NCBI RefSeq assembly: GCF_002835735.1
Contig: NZ_PISD01000020.1
Coordinates: 1-64,000, forward strand
Source: Cytobacillus horneckiae
GTDB taxonomy: Bacteria; Bacillota; Bacilli; Bacillales; Cytobacillaceae
Direction of reading: 5' to 3'
Length of the DNA stretch: 64,000 nt
The first letter of the stretch is position 1. Every line of letters begins with the position of its first letter. Shown piece by piece: positions 41,835 through 51,504 of this stretch. Made by a program: the position numbers and the translations under genes. Below the pieces are notes generated by a model. It had not been told where the DNA came from, ran no database searches, and was given only the letters and a program-made list of their open reading frames with translations.

Positions 41835-44800
41835 GTGAAAGGGATAGTCAATTTTGTTCTGAGAAATAAACTGGCTGTATGGTTATTGACCATTATTATC
41901 ACAGCATCAGGTATTTATTCAGGAACACAAATGAAAACAGAAACCATTCCGGATATATCAATACCGTTTCTAATGGTAAATGGCGTCTACCCAGGGGCTA
42001 CGCCAGAGAAAGTGATGGATGAAGTATCCATACCATTGGAAAAGGCTGTTGAAAGTCTTGAGGATGTAAAGGCCGTCTATTCAAATTCAAGCTCGAACGT
42101 AGCGAGTCTGCAAATTGAATATGAATACGGCGTAGATATGGACGATAAAAAAGTTCAGTTAGAAAGAGCCCTTGCAGGTGTTGAATTGCCTGAGGATGTA
42201 GAAGAGCCATCGGTCACGGCAATAAGCATGAATTCGATGCCGGTCGTTGCTCTTTCGATTAGCAGCTCTAATGAAGATATTGTAGAACTGACTTCAACTG
42301 TTGAAGATGTTATTCTACCAGATGTAGAGAAGCTGGATGGTGTTGCTTCAGCAACAATGACTGGTCAGCATATTGAAGAAGTAGAGTTTACATTTGATGA
42401 AAAGAAACTGGCTGAATTGGAATTAACAGAAGAAGATGTTAAAGAACTGGTTCAAGCAAGTGATATGGCTTTATCTCTTGGTCTCTTTGACTTTGAAGAG
42501 GCAGAAGAGGCCGTTGCAGTGGATGGTAAAATTACTACTGTCGACGAATTGAAAGATATAATGATTCCAGTCACTCCTAGTGCTGAGAATCCAGCTCCTT
42601 TTGTTAAGCTGAGTGATATTGCTGAAATTGAAAAAGTTGGTAAAGTTCAATCAGTATCAAGAACAAATGGCGAAGATGCCATAGCGATTCAAATTGTCAA
42701 AGGTCAACAAGATAATACGGTTGATGTTGTAAACCGCGTAAAAGATTTAGTTAAAGAAGAAGAAGAGAAATTTGAAGGGTTAAACATTGAGATTTCATTA
42801 GACCAAGGTCAGCCAATTCAAGATTCAGTTAATACAATGATTGAAAAAGCGCTGTTTGGTGGATTGATTGCTGTTCTAATCATCCTTCTTTTCTTAAGAG
42901 ACTTTAAATCAACAATTATTTCAATCATATCTATTCCAGTGTCCATTTTTATGGCTTTACTTCTATTACATTGGTTAGATATCACATTGAACATTATGAC
43001 ACTCGGTGCTGTTACAGTAGCTATCGGACGCGTTATCGATGACTCTATCGTTGTCGTTGAAAACATATACCGAAGATTGCATTTAAGGGAAGAAAAGCTT
43101 ACCGGCCGTGCATTAGTGCGCGAGGCCACGCTTGAAATGTTTAAGCCAATCCTTTCATCAACACTAGTTACAGTCGCAGTTTTTGCACCGTTAATCTTTG
43201 TTGGCGGAATGGTTGGAGAACTATTTATGCCATTTGCATTAACAATGACATTCGCTCTTGGTGCATCACTTCTTGTAGCGATTACAGTTGTTCCCGCACT
43301 TTCGCACTTCTTATTTAAGAAAAAATTATATGGTAAGAAGGAAGAAAGTAATCATAAAGAAGTCGGCAAACTTGCATTATGGTATAAAGGCGTATTGAAC
43401 AAAGCGTTAAATCATAAGATTATCACTTCCGCTATAGCTGTCATCCTGCTAGTAGGATCATTAAGCTTAATGCCGCTAATCGGCTTCAGCTTCTTGGGCA
43501 GTGAAGAGGAAAAAGTAATGTACATCACATATACTCCTGAAACAGGAGAAAAAATGGATGTGACACAAGAGAATATTGAGGAAGTAGAAAAAGAGTTATT
43601 AAAGCGTGATGATATTGATATTCTTCAATTATCAATAACTGACCCAACAACCATTGATCCTGCTGCAGCGATGATGGGCGGCGGTGCCGGCGGCGCTTTA
43701 ATGTATTTGATCTTTGATCCGGATATTAAGAATTTCCCAGAAGTCCGCGAAGAAGTAGAAGAGTATGTATTCAATGTTGGTCAAACTGGTGAATGGAAAA
43801 GCCAGGATTTCACCTCAATGGGGATGAATACTAGTGAAGTAAGCTACACCTTCTACAGTGAAGATTTAAATAAATTGAACGATTCAGTAAAAATGGTTGA
43901 AGATGTAATGAATGAAACAAAAGGTATTAAAGATGTTTCATCAAGTACAGAGGATGCTTATGTCGAGCATGTGTTAAAAGTAGATCAAGAAGATGTCCTG
44001 CAATATGGCTTAACGACAGGTCAAATTGTAATGGCGCTGAATCAAACGAATAATAAAGAAGTATTAACAACTGTTCAAAGTGATGGTACAGACATTGATG
44101 TAGTAATCCAACGCGAACAGACTGAAGCGCCAAAATCAATCGATGAAATGCTTGAAACAGAAATTCCTACAGCAACTGGGCAAACAATGCCTCTGTCTGA
44201 ACTTGTTACAGTTGAAGAAGGAACTACATTAAATACACTTGCTCGTAGTGAAGGTGAGTATTACGCAACAGTTTCAGGTACGATTACTGATGATGATATT
44301 TCTAAAGCAACAGCAGAAATGGATGAATCAATTGATAAATTAGATTTCCCTAAAGGTGTAACGACTGGTGTTGCGGGTGTATCTGCTGATATGACAGAAA
44401 CATTTACACAATTAGGAGTAGCAATGCTTGCAGCGATTGCAATTGTATACTTCATCCTTGTTGTTACATTTGGTGAAGGAGTCGCGCCATTTGCCATTCT
44501 ATTCTCCTTGCCATTTGCTGTCATTGGCTCATTTGTCGGATTGCTTATTGCAGGCGAAACCATTTCAGTAACCGTTATGATGGGGCTGCTTATGTTAATA
44601 GGTATTGTGGTAACGAATGCGATTGTATTGGTTGACAGAATCATTCATATGGAACGCGATGGCATGACTATGCGTGAAGCCATTCTGGAAGCAGGTGCAA
44701 CACGTCTTCGTCCTATTCTTATGACTGCTATTGCCACAATGGGTGCATTGCTTCCATTAGTATTTGGCGCAGGCGGTGGCGGTTTAATTTCTAAAGGACT

Positions 44801-44924
44801 TGGTATTACAGTCATTGGCGGTTTAGCAAGCTCAACTATTCTTACATTGGTTATTGTGCCAATCGTTTATGAAGTGCTTTCTAAAATGTTTAAGAAAAAC
44901 CGTAGAGAAGTTAATGAGAACTAA
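41835..44924 (+). CDS. swrC: RND-family efflux transporter (SwrC/AcrB-like)
   Basis: A 1029-residue RND transporter with the duplicated layout: one N-terminal helix, a large extracytoplasmic loop (about 30-330), six helices, a second large loop (about 545-830) and five C-terminal helices. TM4 carries the proton-relay Asp pair in GRVIDDSIVVVENIY. Loop 1 is unusually acidic. It starts at GTG after GAGGTG. SwrC in B. subtilis exports surfactin and supports swarming; in Gram-positives such proteins work without an outer-membrane channel. A membrane-fusion partner is absent. The Gly-rich MMGGGAGGA stretch interrupts loop 2. Confidence 0.9.
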   Translation: MKGIVNFVLRNKLAVWLLTIIITASGIYSGTQMKTETIPDISIPFLMVNGVYPGATPEKVMDEVSIPLEKAVESLEDVKAVYSNSSSNVASLQIEYEYGVDMDDKKVQLERALAGVELPEDVEEPSVTAISMNSMPVVALSISSSNEDIVELTSTVEDVILPDVEKLDGVASATMTGQHIEEVEFTFDEKKLAELELTEEDVKELVQASDMALSLGLFDFEEAEEAVAVDGKITTVDELKDIMIPVTPSAENPAPFVKLSDIAEIEKVGKVQSVSRTNGEDAIAIQIVKGQQDNTVDVVNRVKDLVKEEEEKFEGLNIEISLDQGQPIQDSVNTMIEKALFGGLIAVLIILLFLRDFKSTIISIISIPVSIFMALLLLHWLDITLNIMTLGAVTVAIGRVIDDSIVVVENIYRRLHLREEKLTGRALVREATLEMFKPILSSTLVTVAVFAPLIFVGGMVGELFMPFALTMTFALGASLLVAITVVPALSHFLFKKKLYGKKEESNHKEVGKLALWYKGVLNKALNHKIITSAIAVILLVGSLSLMPLIGFSFLGSEEEKVMYITYTPETGEKMDVTQENIEEVEKELLKRDDIDILQLSITDPTTIDPAAAMMGGGAGGALMYLIFDPDIKNFPEVREEVEEYVFNVGQTGEWKSQDFTSMGMNTSEVSYTFYSEDLNKLNDSVKMVEDVMNETKGIKDVSSSTEDAYVEHVLKVDQEDVLQYGLTTGQIVMALNQTNNKEVLTTVQSDGTDIDVVIQREQTEAPKSIDEMLETEIPTATGQTMPLSELVTVEEGTTLNTLARSEGEYYATVSGTITDDDISKATAEMDESIDKLDFPKGVTTGVAGVSADMTETFTQLGVAMLAAIAIVYFILVVTFGEGVAPFAILFSLPFAVIGSFVGLLIAGETISVTVMMGLLMLIGIVVTNAIVLVDRIIHMERDGMTMREAILEAGATRLRPILMTAIATMGALLPLVFGAGGGGLISKGLGITVIGGLASSTILTLVIVPIVYEVLSKMFKKNRREVNEN

Positions 44925-44937
44925 AGAATACAATAAA

Positions 44938-44980
44938 GCAGCGAAGGGGTAACCAGCAGGTTACTCCTTCGCTTTTTTAT
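44938..44980 (+). terminator. Terminator after the RND gene
   Basis: AGCGAAGG-GGTAACC and GGTTACTCCTTCGCT form a stem with one bulge, followed by T6. Confidence 0.9.
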
Positions 44981-45142
44981 AGCGTCTATAGATTGTCTAA
45001 TGTATAGGAGGATTGCTTCGTGATAATCAGCGTTGTGGAAGAACCCCCGCTGAAGGAGATTTCACTTTAATTGAAGACTTTGATAAGGAATGAAAGAAGC
45101 AGTATAATGAGAATCAGCTATTTAAGACAGGGTGTGTAATCA

Positions 45143-45943
45143 ATGAATAAGACAATTGGCTTTATTGGGTGCGGAAAGATGGCACAGGCAATCATTGGCG
45201 GGATATTAAAGGCAGAGAAAGTCTCGGCAGAAATGATTATTGCCAGCGCTAAATCAAAGGCTACTAGGGCGTATGTCAACGAGACAATAGGAATAAAAAC
45301 AACTTCTTCAAATATTCAAGTTGCAGAGGCGGCAGATATTCTTTTTCTAGCTGTGAAACCGAATATTCATCAAGCGGTCATCTCAGAAATAAAGGATAGC
45401 TTAAAACAAGAAGTGATTGTTGTTACAATAGCCGCGGGAATATCAATATCGGATTTAACAGACGCATTTCTCCGTCCGATTAAAGCAGTTCGCTCAATGC
45501 CAAATACCCCTTCATTAGTTGGGGAAGGAATGAGTGCATTATGCATAAATGAGCTTGTTACGAATGAGGATCTTAATGAGGTAAAAGCGATCTTTTCTTC
45601 ATTTGGAAAAGTGGAAGTAGTAAATGAGCATTTGATGGATTCAATCCCGGCAATCAGCGGTTCATCACCAGCCTATGTATATATGTTTATTGAAGCGCTG
45701 GCTGATGGTGGAGTTAAAGACGGTGTACCGCGCGAACAAGCATACAAGATGGCTGCACAAGCAGTATTAGGTGCAGCAAAAATGGTATTAGAGACAGGTA
45801 AGCATCCAGGAGAATTAAAGGATGAAGTGTGTACGCCTGGCGGGGCAACCATCGAAGCCGTTGGAGAGTTGGAAAAGCAAGGCTTCCGATCAGCGGTCAT
45901 ATCAGCGATGGAGCAGTGTACAGCTAAAATAAAGAACTTATAA
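45143..45943 (+). CDS. proC: Pyrroline-5-carboxylate reductase
   Basis: A 266-residue cytoplasmic enzyme for the last step of proline synthesis, reducing 1-pyrroline-5-carboxylate with NADPH. The N-terminal dinucleotide motif is GFIGCGKMAQAIIGGI. RSMPNTPSLVGEG, the dimer helix with ISGSSPAYVYMFIEALADGG, and the signature KDEVCTPGGATIEA are all intact. AGGGTG precedes the ATG. The upstream 160 nt contain no clear gene. Bacillus genomes often carry several paralogues (proG, proH, proI), so the exact orthologue is uncertain. Confidence 0.94.
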   Translation: MNKTIGFIGCGKMAQAIIGGILKAEKVSAEMIIASAKSKATRAYVNETIGIKTTSSNIQVAEAADILFLAVKPNIHQAVISEIKDSLKQEVIVVTIAAGISISDLTDAFLRPIKAVRSMPNTPSLVGEGMSALCINELVTNEDLNEVKAIFSSFGKVEVVNEHLMDSIPAISGSSPAYVYMFIEALADGGVKDGVPREQAYKMAAQAVLGAAKMVLETGKHPGELKDEVCTPGGATIEAVGELEKQGFRSAVISAMEQCTAKIKNL

Positions 45944-45985
45944 GAAAAAAGTATAATTGAAGAAGATGAAGCAAAAAATAACTGA

Positions 45986-46032
45986 AGAAAGGTCTCTTAA
46001 GATTAAATGAAATCTTAAGGAACCTTTTTTCA
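45986..46032 (+). terminator. Terminator after proC
   Basis: AAGGT-CTC-TTAAGATT and AATCTTAAGGAACCTT form a stem with an internal bulge, followed by T6. Confidence 0.8.
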
Positions 46033-46074
46033 GTTTCTGCATGTTATAATGTTACATCGAATAAAATTCGTAGT

Positions 46075-46120
46075 AAGTGGATATATCCCACTTGACATAT
46101 CGGAATATAAGGATTATTGT
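46075..46120 (+). promoter_or_regulatory. tcyP promoter with overlapping inverted repeat
   Basis: TTGACA (46092-46097), a 17-bp spacer and TATTGT (46115-46120). A palindrome AAGTGG-N7-CCACTT (46075-46093) ends on the -35. In B. subtilis tcyP is repressed by CymR, but this palindrome does not obviously match the CymR box, so the regulator is open. Confidence 0.6.
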
Positions 46121-46149
46121 ATGTAAGTCATATTTTAGGAGGGAAGAGA

Positions 46150-47538
46150 ATGAATACTGGATTATTTATAGTGAATCTTGCCATTATGATTGTTTTTATT
46201 TTGTTATTATTTTTTATGCAAAGAAAGCATATCTCATTTTCTAAACGAGTTTTCACTGCATTAGGAATAGGAATTGTATTCGGGTTCGGATTACAGTTCA
46301 TATACGGTATTGAATCTGAAGTTTTACAGCAGTCGACAGAATGGTTTAATCTTGTCGGCGGCGGATATGTGAAGTTTCTGCAAATGATTGTTATGCCGCT
46401 TGTATTTATTTCAATTTTAGCTGCTTTTACAAAGCTTAAGCTAACGAATAATATTGGGAAAATAAGTGTGCTTATTATCGGAATTTTAATTGGAACGACG
46501 GCCGTTGCAGCAGCGGTTGGCATCGCAACTGCAACCGGATTTAATTTAGAAGCGATACAAATTAATCAAGGAGATGCGGAGTCTGACAGAGGCTTACAGC
46601 TTGAAGAGAATTATCAATCTATTGAAGGAAAGTCATTTCCGCAACAGATGCTGGATCTCCTGCCTGCTAATCCGTTTTTAGATTTGACAGGTGCAAGATC
46701 TACATCAACGATTTCAGTCGTTATATTTGCAGCGTTTTTAGGAATAGCCTATCTCGGTGTGAGAAGAAAGTCACCAGAGCAAGCAGAGCTGTTTGCAAAA
46801 ATAGTTGATGCTTTCTATAGTATTATTATGAGAGTCGTTACATTAATATTGCGCTTGACTCCATATGGCGTGTTGGCAATAATGACAAAAACGGTTGCCA
46901 TGAGTGATTTTAATTCAATTCTAAATCTAGGTAAATTTGTCATTGCCTCATACGTTGCTTTAGCAGTGATGATGCTCATTCATTTATTGTTATTATTATT
47001 TGCTGGTTTAAGTCCTATACAATATTTAAGAAAGGCATTTCCAGTTTTAACTTTTGCTTTTACATCAAGAACAAGCGCTGGTGCATTGCCATTAAATATT
47101 AAAACACAAAAGTCGCTAGGTGTATCTGAAGGAATAGCTAATTTCTCAGGTTCGTTCGGGCTATCAATTGGGCAGAACGGATGTGCTGGTATCTATCCAG
47201 CCATGCTGGCAATAATGATTGCGCCAACTGTCGGCATCAATCCGTTATCTCCAGGATTCATATTCTCTGTTATATTAATTGTTGCCATAAGCTCCTTTGG
47301 AGTAGCAGGTGTTGGCGGAGGAGCTACATTTGCAGCAATACTTGTATTGTCTGCTTTAGATTTACCTGTTGCTTTGGCAGGATTGCTTATTTCTATAGAG
47401 CCATTGATTGATATGGGTCGTACAGCTGTAAATGTCAGCGGTTCGATGACTTCTGGTATTCTGACAAGTAAAATAACTGGGGATATTAATAAAGATGTTT
47501 ATAATGACCCAAATAATAAAATAGAAGCAGAAATTTAA
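46150..47538 (+). CDS. tcyP: L-cystine symporter TcyP
   Basis: A 462-residue dicarboxylate/amino-acid:cation symporter (DAACS) matching B. subtilis TcyP in length (463). The re-entrant loop signature is FAFTSRTSAGALPLNIK, followed by the GLSIGQNGCAGIYPAMLAIM helix and GVAGVGGGATFAAILVLSAL. It imports cystine, complementing the methionine-related genes at 28-40 kb. The ATG at 46150 follows AGGAGGG by 8 nt. Confidence 0.93.
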   Translation: MNTGLFIVNLAIMIVFILLLFFMQRKHISFSKRVFTALGIGIVFGFGLQFIYGIESEVLQQSTEWFNLVGGGYVKFLQMIVMPLVFISILAAFTKLKLTNNIGKISVLIIGILIGTTAVAAAVGIATATGFNLEAIQINQGDAESDRGLQLEENYQSIEGKSFPQQMLDLLPANPFLDLTGARSTSTISVVIFAAFLGIAYLGVRRKSPEQAELFAKIVDAFYSIIMRVVTLILRLTPYGVLAIMTKTVAMSDFNSILNLGKFVIASYVALAVMMLIHLLLLLFAGLSPIQYLRKAFPVLTFAFTSRTSAGALPLNIKTQKSLGVSEGIANFSGSFGLSIGQNGCAGIYPAMLAIMIAPTVGINPLSPGFIFSVILIVAISSFGVAGVGGGATFAAILVLSALDLPVALAGLLISIEPLIDMGRTAVNVSGSMTSGILTSKITGDINKDVYNDPNNKIEAEI

Positions 47539-47540
47539 AT

Positions 47541-47579
47541 AAAAAAGGCGGCAGATACAATTCTGCCGCCTTTTTTTAT
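47541..47579. terminator. Bidirectional terminator, tcyP / NCS2 permease
   Basis: AAAAAAGGCGGCAGA and CTGCCGCCTTTTTTT form a strong stem with A- and T-runs on both sides, serving both convergent genes. Confidence 0.9.
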
Positions 47580-47583
47580 GTTG

Positions 47584-48882
47584 CTAATGCGGTAAAAACA
47601 TCAATTGAAATAAAAATAATACTGCAAAAATATAAACAAGTGGATGAACCTCGCGCCATTTGCCTTTAAATATCTTTAAAATTGGATGTGTAATAAACCC
47701 AAGCGCGATTCCTGTAGCTATACTTGATGTGAGCGGCATCGTTAAAATAATTAAAAAGGCAGGAAATGCCTCATCTAATTCTCCCCATTTAATATGAGCA
47801 ATGTTTCCTAACATTAAGCTGCCAACAATGATTAATGCTGGCGCTGTTATGGCAGAAATGCCGGAAACAGCGTTTACGAGCGGTCCAAAGAACGCAGCAG
47901 CAATAAACAAAACGCCTACCGTAAGCGAGGTTAGCCCAGTTCTTCCTCCTGCAGCAACCCCGCTGGATGATTCAATAAAAGCCGTTGTTGGGCTTGTTCC
48001 AAACATTGACCCCACTGTTGAAGCGACTGAATCAGATAATAGCGCTTCACGAGCACGAGGTAAGGATTTGCCTTTCATAAGGCCAGCTTGCTGAGCCACT
48101 CCAACCATCGTGCCTGTCGTGTCAAAAATAGTAACTAGAAGAAATGAAAAGACTACTGCATATAATCCGTGTGCAATCACTTCCCCGATGGCAGAAATAG
48201 GATTGTAAATAATCAAGCCTTCAGGCAGTGTTGGAGCTGCAAGTATGCCGCTATCAAAAGATAATTGACCTGAGAAAAAGGCGATTAAACCAGTAATAAT
48301 CATTCCATAAAAAAGTGCGCCAGTAATATTCAACACCATTAATATAAGGGTAACAATCAACCCAATCATTGCCATGATAGCAGATGCTGATGTAAGGTCA
48401 CCAAGTGCTACGAGATTTGTCGGGTGGCTTGTAATGAGCCCGGTCATCCGCAAGCCAATGAAGGCGATAAATAATCCGATGCCAGCTGAAATCCCAAATT
48501 TTAAATTATCAGGTATTGCTTCAATCAATTTTTGCCGGAAAGAAGTCAATGATAAAATGATAAAAATGATTCCTGCAACAAACACTGCGGCAAATGCTGT
48601 TGTATAATCGATATTTCCGTTTCCTACTACAGAATAGGCAAAATATGCGTTCAACCCCATGCCAGGTGCAATGGCAATCGGGTAATTTGCAAAAAAAGCC
48701 ATCCACAGTGTACCGACTACTGCTGCAATAATCGTAGCAGCAAATACTTGTTCAAAAGGGACGCCTGCATCCGATAAAATGACCGGATTAACAACAACAA
48801 TATATACCATTGTTAAAAAAGTCGTAATGCCGGCAATGATCTCCGTTTTGACTGTTGTTTGATTCTCTTTTAATTTGAACAT
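47584..48882 (-). CDS. NCS2 purine permease (PbuG/PbuO type)
   Basis: A 432-residue membrane permease of the AzgA-like NCS2 subfamily for hypoxanthine, guanine or adenine. Key blocks are AGITTFLTMVYIVVVNP, APGMGLNAYFAY, FDTTGTMVGVAQQAGLM and GTSPTTAFIESSSGVAAGGRTGLT. GGAGG lies 8 nt before the ATG. I looked for a purine riboswitch in the short upstream stretch and saw none. Confidence 0.92.
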   Translation of the reverse strand: MFKLKENQTTVKTEIIAGITTFLTMVYIVVVNPVILSDAGVPFEQVFAATIIAAVVGTLWMAFFANYPIAIAPGMGLNAYFAYSVVGNGNIDYTTAFAAVFVAGIIFIILSLTSFRQKLIEAIPDNLKFGISAGIGLFIAFIGLRMTGLITSHPTNLVALGDLTSASAIMAMIGLIVTLILMVLNITGALFYGMIITGLIAFFSGQLSFDSGILAAPTLPEGLIIYNPISAIGEVIAHGLYAVVFSFLLVTIFDTTGTMVGVAQQAGLMKGKSLPRAREALLSDSVASTVGSMFGTSPTTAFIESSSGVAAGGRTGLTSLTVGVLFIAAAFFGPLVNAVSGISAITAPALIIVGSLMLGNIAHIKWGELDEAFPAFLIILTMPLTSSIATGIALGFITHPILKIFKGKWREVHPLVYIFAVLFLFQLMFLPH

Positions 48883-49196
48883 TATTAGTCCTCCAAGATG
48901 TAAAGGTTAACGAAGTATGAGAAGTGAAGACGAATAAGGAAAACTTGTTTATTTGCAAAGCAATTTGGACATCAGTTTTACTTACCCGATATATTAGCTA
49001 TTTAGCAAAGGACTTTCATATAACGTTAAAAATTCTCGCTTTCTATGAGCCAAAAAAAAGCCACATTTTTTATAGTATGCGTTTTTTTTCTAGATATCAA
49101 GAGCTTTATTATCTAGTATTGATATTCAGCCGCGAAAGATTCTTTATTACAATAAACGGAAAATTTAGTATAATGAGGACGAAAGGTGGTGCTTGT
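48883..49196 (+). other. Gap between the NCS2 permease and the HAD phosphatase
   Basis: A 314-bp A/T-rich stretch with an open frame on the plus strand that lacks a ribosome site and a usable start. A -10 TATAAT at 49169-49174 is 23 nt before the phosphatase start codon. A matching -35 is poor. Confidence 0.4.
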
Positions 49197-49847
49197 TTGA
49201 AAAAACTTGTTATTTTTGACTTTGACGGCACGATTATTGATACAGAATCTTATTGGTATAAAGCATACAGAGATGTCATTCAAAAACAATATAATTTTGA
49301 TTTGCCGCTTGCAATGTTTTCTCGATGTATTGGCACGACTGATTCAGTCCTCTTTGAATATTTAGAATCTGAAATCAGTGAATCGATGAACCGCCAAAAA
49401 ATAAATCAAGATGTAGATGAATTTTTTTTGGATATTTCGAAAGACATTACTGTGAGAAAAGGTGTAGAAAACTTGCTTATTAAGTTAACGGAAGCTGGCT
49501 GTATATTAGCGATAGCATCAAGTTCAAAGCGGGAATGGATACGCCAGTACTTAGAGGCTTTTCAATTATCATCGTATTTTAGCCTAATTAAAGGAAAAGA
49601 GGATGTTTTGGATGTCAAGCCCGATCCTGCACTTTACTTAGCAGTATTAGAAGAGCTGGAGATAAAGCCTGAAGAAGCGCTTGTCATTGAGGATTCAATA
49701 AATGGTTCCACCGCTGCGCTAAGAGCTGGCATTGATTGTATTGTTGTGACAAATCCTGTAACAGAACATATGGCATTTGATTCATCTATTCCTACCTATT
49801 CCTGTTTTACCGAGATGACTTTAAATTGCTGCTTCGAAAAAGCATAA
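49197..49847 (+). CDS. HAD-superfamily phosphatase, YhcW/beta-phosphoglucomutase-like
   Basis: A 216-residue HAD subfamily I hydrolase with a four-helix cap. Motif I is VIFDFDGTIIDTE (nucleophile Asp and acid Asp), motif II lies at ILAIASSSK, and motifs III-IV at VKPDPALYLAV and VIEDSINGSTAA. B. subtilis YhcW is similar in length and start. The TTG at 49197 follows AAAGGTGG by 8 nt; the frame is open upstream to 48924 but lacks a ribosome site. The substrate is probably a sugar phosphate; the precise one is unknown. Confidence 0.88.
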   Translation: MKKLVIFDFDGTIIDTESYWYKAYRDVIQKQYNFDLPLAMFSRCIGTTDSVLFEYLESEISESMNRQKINQDVDEFFLDISKDITVRKGVENLLIKLTEAGCILAIASSSKREWIRQYLEAFQLSSYFSLIKGKEDVLDVKPDPALYLAVLEELEIKPEEALVIEDSINGSTAALRAGIDCIVVTNPVTEHMAFDSSIPTYSCFTEMTLNCCFEKA

Positions 49848-49876
49848 AAGGAGCCATTAGCTGGCTCCTTTTAATT
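49846..49876. terminator. Terminator between the HAD gene and pit
   Basis: AAAAGGAGCCA and TGGCTCCTTTT form a perfect stem with a 5-nt loop. It serves both convergent genes. Confidence 0.9.
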
Positions 49877-50873
49877 AAAGAAATGAACTTAATATTAAAT
49901 AAGTAATCCCCGCAACTGTAGCAGAAATTGGCAAAGTAATGATCCAAGTAATAATCATTCTTTGTGCGGTCCCCCATTTAACACCTTTTACACGATGTGC
50001 TGAACCGACACCTAGAATAGAAGAAGAGATGACATGTGTCGTACTGACAGGCATATGGAGTGCTGTAGCAGTAAAGATGACCATTGCGCCTGTTAAATCG
50101 GCTGCTACACCGTTTACAGGGCGGATCTTCATAATCTTCCCTCCGACCGTTTTGATGATTTTCCAACCGCCGACAGAAGTTCCTAGTCCCATTGCCAATG
50201 CACAGGAGAATTGCACCCAGAATGGGATATCGGTTGTAGTGACATAACCATTGGCGATTAGAGCCATTGTGATAATCCCCATTGCTTTCTGCGCATCATT
50301 TGTCCCATGTGTGTATGATTGCAGTGCGGCTGTGAAAATTTGAAATGTACGGAAGTTTCTATTTGTTTTTGTAAGATTATTATTTCTAAACACAACTTTA
50401 AAAATACTATAAACGATAAAACCAGCCGCAAAGGCGATAAGCGGTGAAAAGATTAATGCTTGAATAATTTTAATAAATCCACTGTAATTAAGAGATGAAA
50501 CACCTGCTGCTGCAATGGCAGCTCCGGCTATAGAACCAATTAATGCATGTGAGGAAGAGCTGGGAATGCCAAAATACCATGTTAACAGATTCCAAAAAAT
50601 TGCCGCGATAAGTGCTGATAAAATGACGATATCTCCATTTTGCAAAGTAAAGGGATCGACTATATCTTTCGTAATCGTCTTTGCTACACCAGTAAAAGTC
50701 ATTGCGCCGACGAAATTCATCACCGCTGCCAAAATGATGGCATGTCTTGGTTTTAAAGCCTTTGTGGAAACTGAAGTGGCAATAGCATTTGCTGTATCAT
50801 GAAATCCATTAATAAAATCAAAGACTAAGGCAAAGATGACGATAAGAACGGTAATAAGAAAAATTGCATCCAT
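49875..50873 (-). CDS. pit: Low-affinity inorganic phosphate transporter (PiT family)
   Basis: A 332-residue membrane carrier for phosphate. The duplicated PiT signatures are visible: FDFINGFHDTANAIATSVST near the N-terminus and SYTHGTNDAQKAMGIITMAL in the centre. GIPSSSSHALIGSI and MPVSTTHVISSSILG complete the family pattern. It is the second gene of a two-gene operon with the PhoU-like gene just upstream, 13 nt apart. Confidence 0.94.
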   Translation of the reverse strand: MDAIFLITVLIVIFALVFDFINGFHDTANAIATSVSTKALKPRHAIILAAVMNFVGAMTFTGVAKTITKDIVDPFTLQNGDIVILSALIAAIFWNLLTWYFGIPSSSSHALIGSIAGAAIAAAGVSSLNYSGFIKIIQALIFSPLIAFAAGFIVYSIFKVVFRNNNLTKTNRNFRTFQIFTAALQSYTHGTNDAQKAMGIITMALIANGYVTTTDIPFWVQFSCALAMGLGTSVGGWKIIKTVGGKIMKIRPVNGVAADLTGAMVIFTATALHMPVSTTHVISSSILGVGSAHRVKGVKWGTAQRMIITWIITLPISATVAGITYLILSSFL

Positions 50874-50886
50874 TTGTTATTGCTCC

Positions 50887-51504
50887 TTACGCGTTTTTCA
50901 TAATAATTGTTTCAAATGCGTTGGCAACTGTTTGGCAGCTGTCAGCAATCTCTTCAAGATTTTCATAGATTTCTTTATATTGAATAATGCGGATTGGATC
51001 TTTTTCTACGGAGAACAAATGCTTAATTGATTGGCGAAGAACCCCATCGCATTTAGATTCGTAATCCTTAATTTTAATTGCATGCTCTCTAATTTTTAAT
51101 AATTTTTTTGTTGATAGTAGCTCAACTGATTTTTCAATTTCGATCGCACATTGGCGAATGGCTTCAACAAATTTCAGCATAAATTCATCTGCTTCAGTAA
51201 TGGAGTACATCTCGAACAAATCGGCAGTTTGCTCAAACCCATCAAGAACATCATCCATGGCCATAGCTAGATGCAGGATATCTTCTCTTTCGATTGGCGT
51301 AATGAAGGCATTGTTCAGCTCCTTTATTGTTTCGTGAACAAATGAATCCCCCTTAGTTTCATACTCCTTCATCTTTTCAGAAAAGATTTTTAAATCACTA
51401 ATATTTTTTAGTTTGTAGTCAGCAAAATACATTGCGCTTTCTTTAAGATTAACGGCAATATTGCTTAACAATGTATTAAACTTGTCCTGCTTTTTAAAAA
51501 CCAT
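50887..51504 (-). CDS. DUF47 PhoU-like regulator of Pit
   Basis: A 205-residue cytoplasmic all-helical protein of the DUF47 (YkaA, TIGR00153) family, related to PhoU. Metal-binding acidic patches appear in EYETKGDSFVHETIKELN, LAMAMDDVLDGFEQTADL and KDYESKCDGVLRQSIKHLF. DUF47 genes sit before pit genes in many bacteria and are thought to control phosphate uptake. The ATG at 51504 has GGGGGT 7 nt upstream; a TTG five codons earlier overlaps that site. Confidence 0.92.
   Translation of the reverse strand: MVFKKQDKFNTLLSNIAVNLKESAMYFADYKLKNISDLKIFSEKMKEYETKGDSFVHETIKELNNAFITPIEREDILHLAMAMDDVLDGFEQTADLFEMYSITEADEFMLKFVEAIRQCAIEIEKSVELLSTKKLLKIREHAIKIKDYESKCDGVLRQSIKHLFSVEKDPIRIIQYKEIYENLEEIADSCQTVANAFETIIMKNA

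Noticed and set aside
45015-45068. 16-codon frame with GTG start and GGAGG upstream of proC
   Set aside because: A good ribosome site but far too short, with no leader-peptide pattern such as runs of one amino acid or an attenuator.
48883-48950. Purine riboswitch before the NCS2 permease
   Set aside because: The conserved purine-aptamer loop sequences were not found on the minus strand upstream of the start codon.
48924-49196. 91-residue N-terminal extension of the HAD phosphatase
   Set aside because: The extension has no ribosome site and no family similarity. The TTG at 49197 follows AAAGGTGG and begins directly at the HAD motif.
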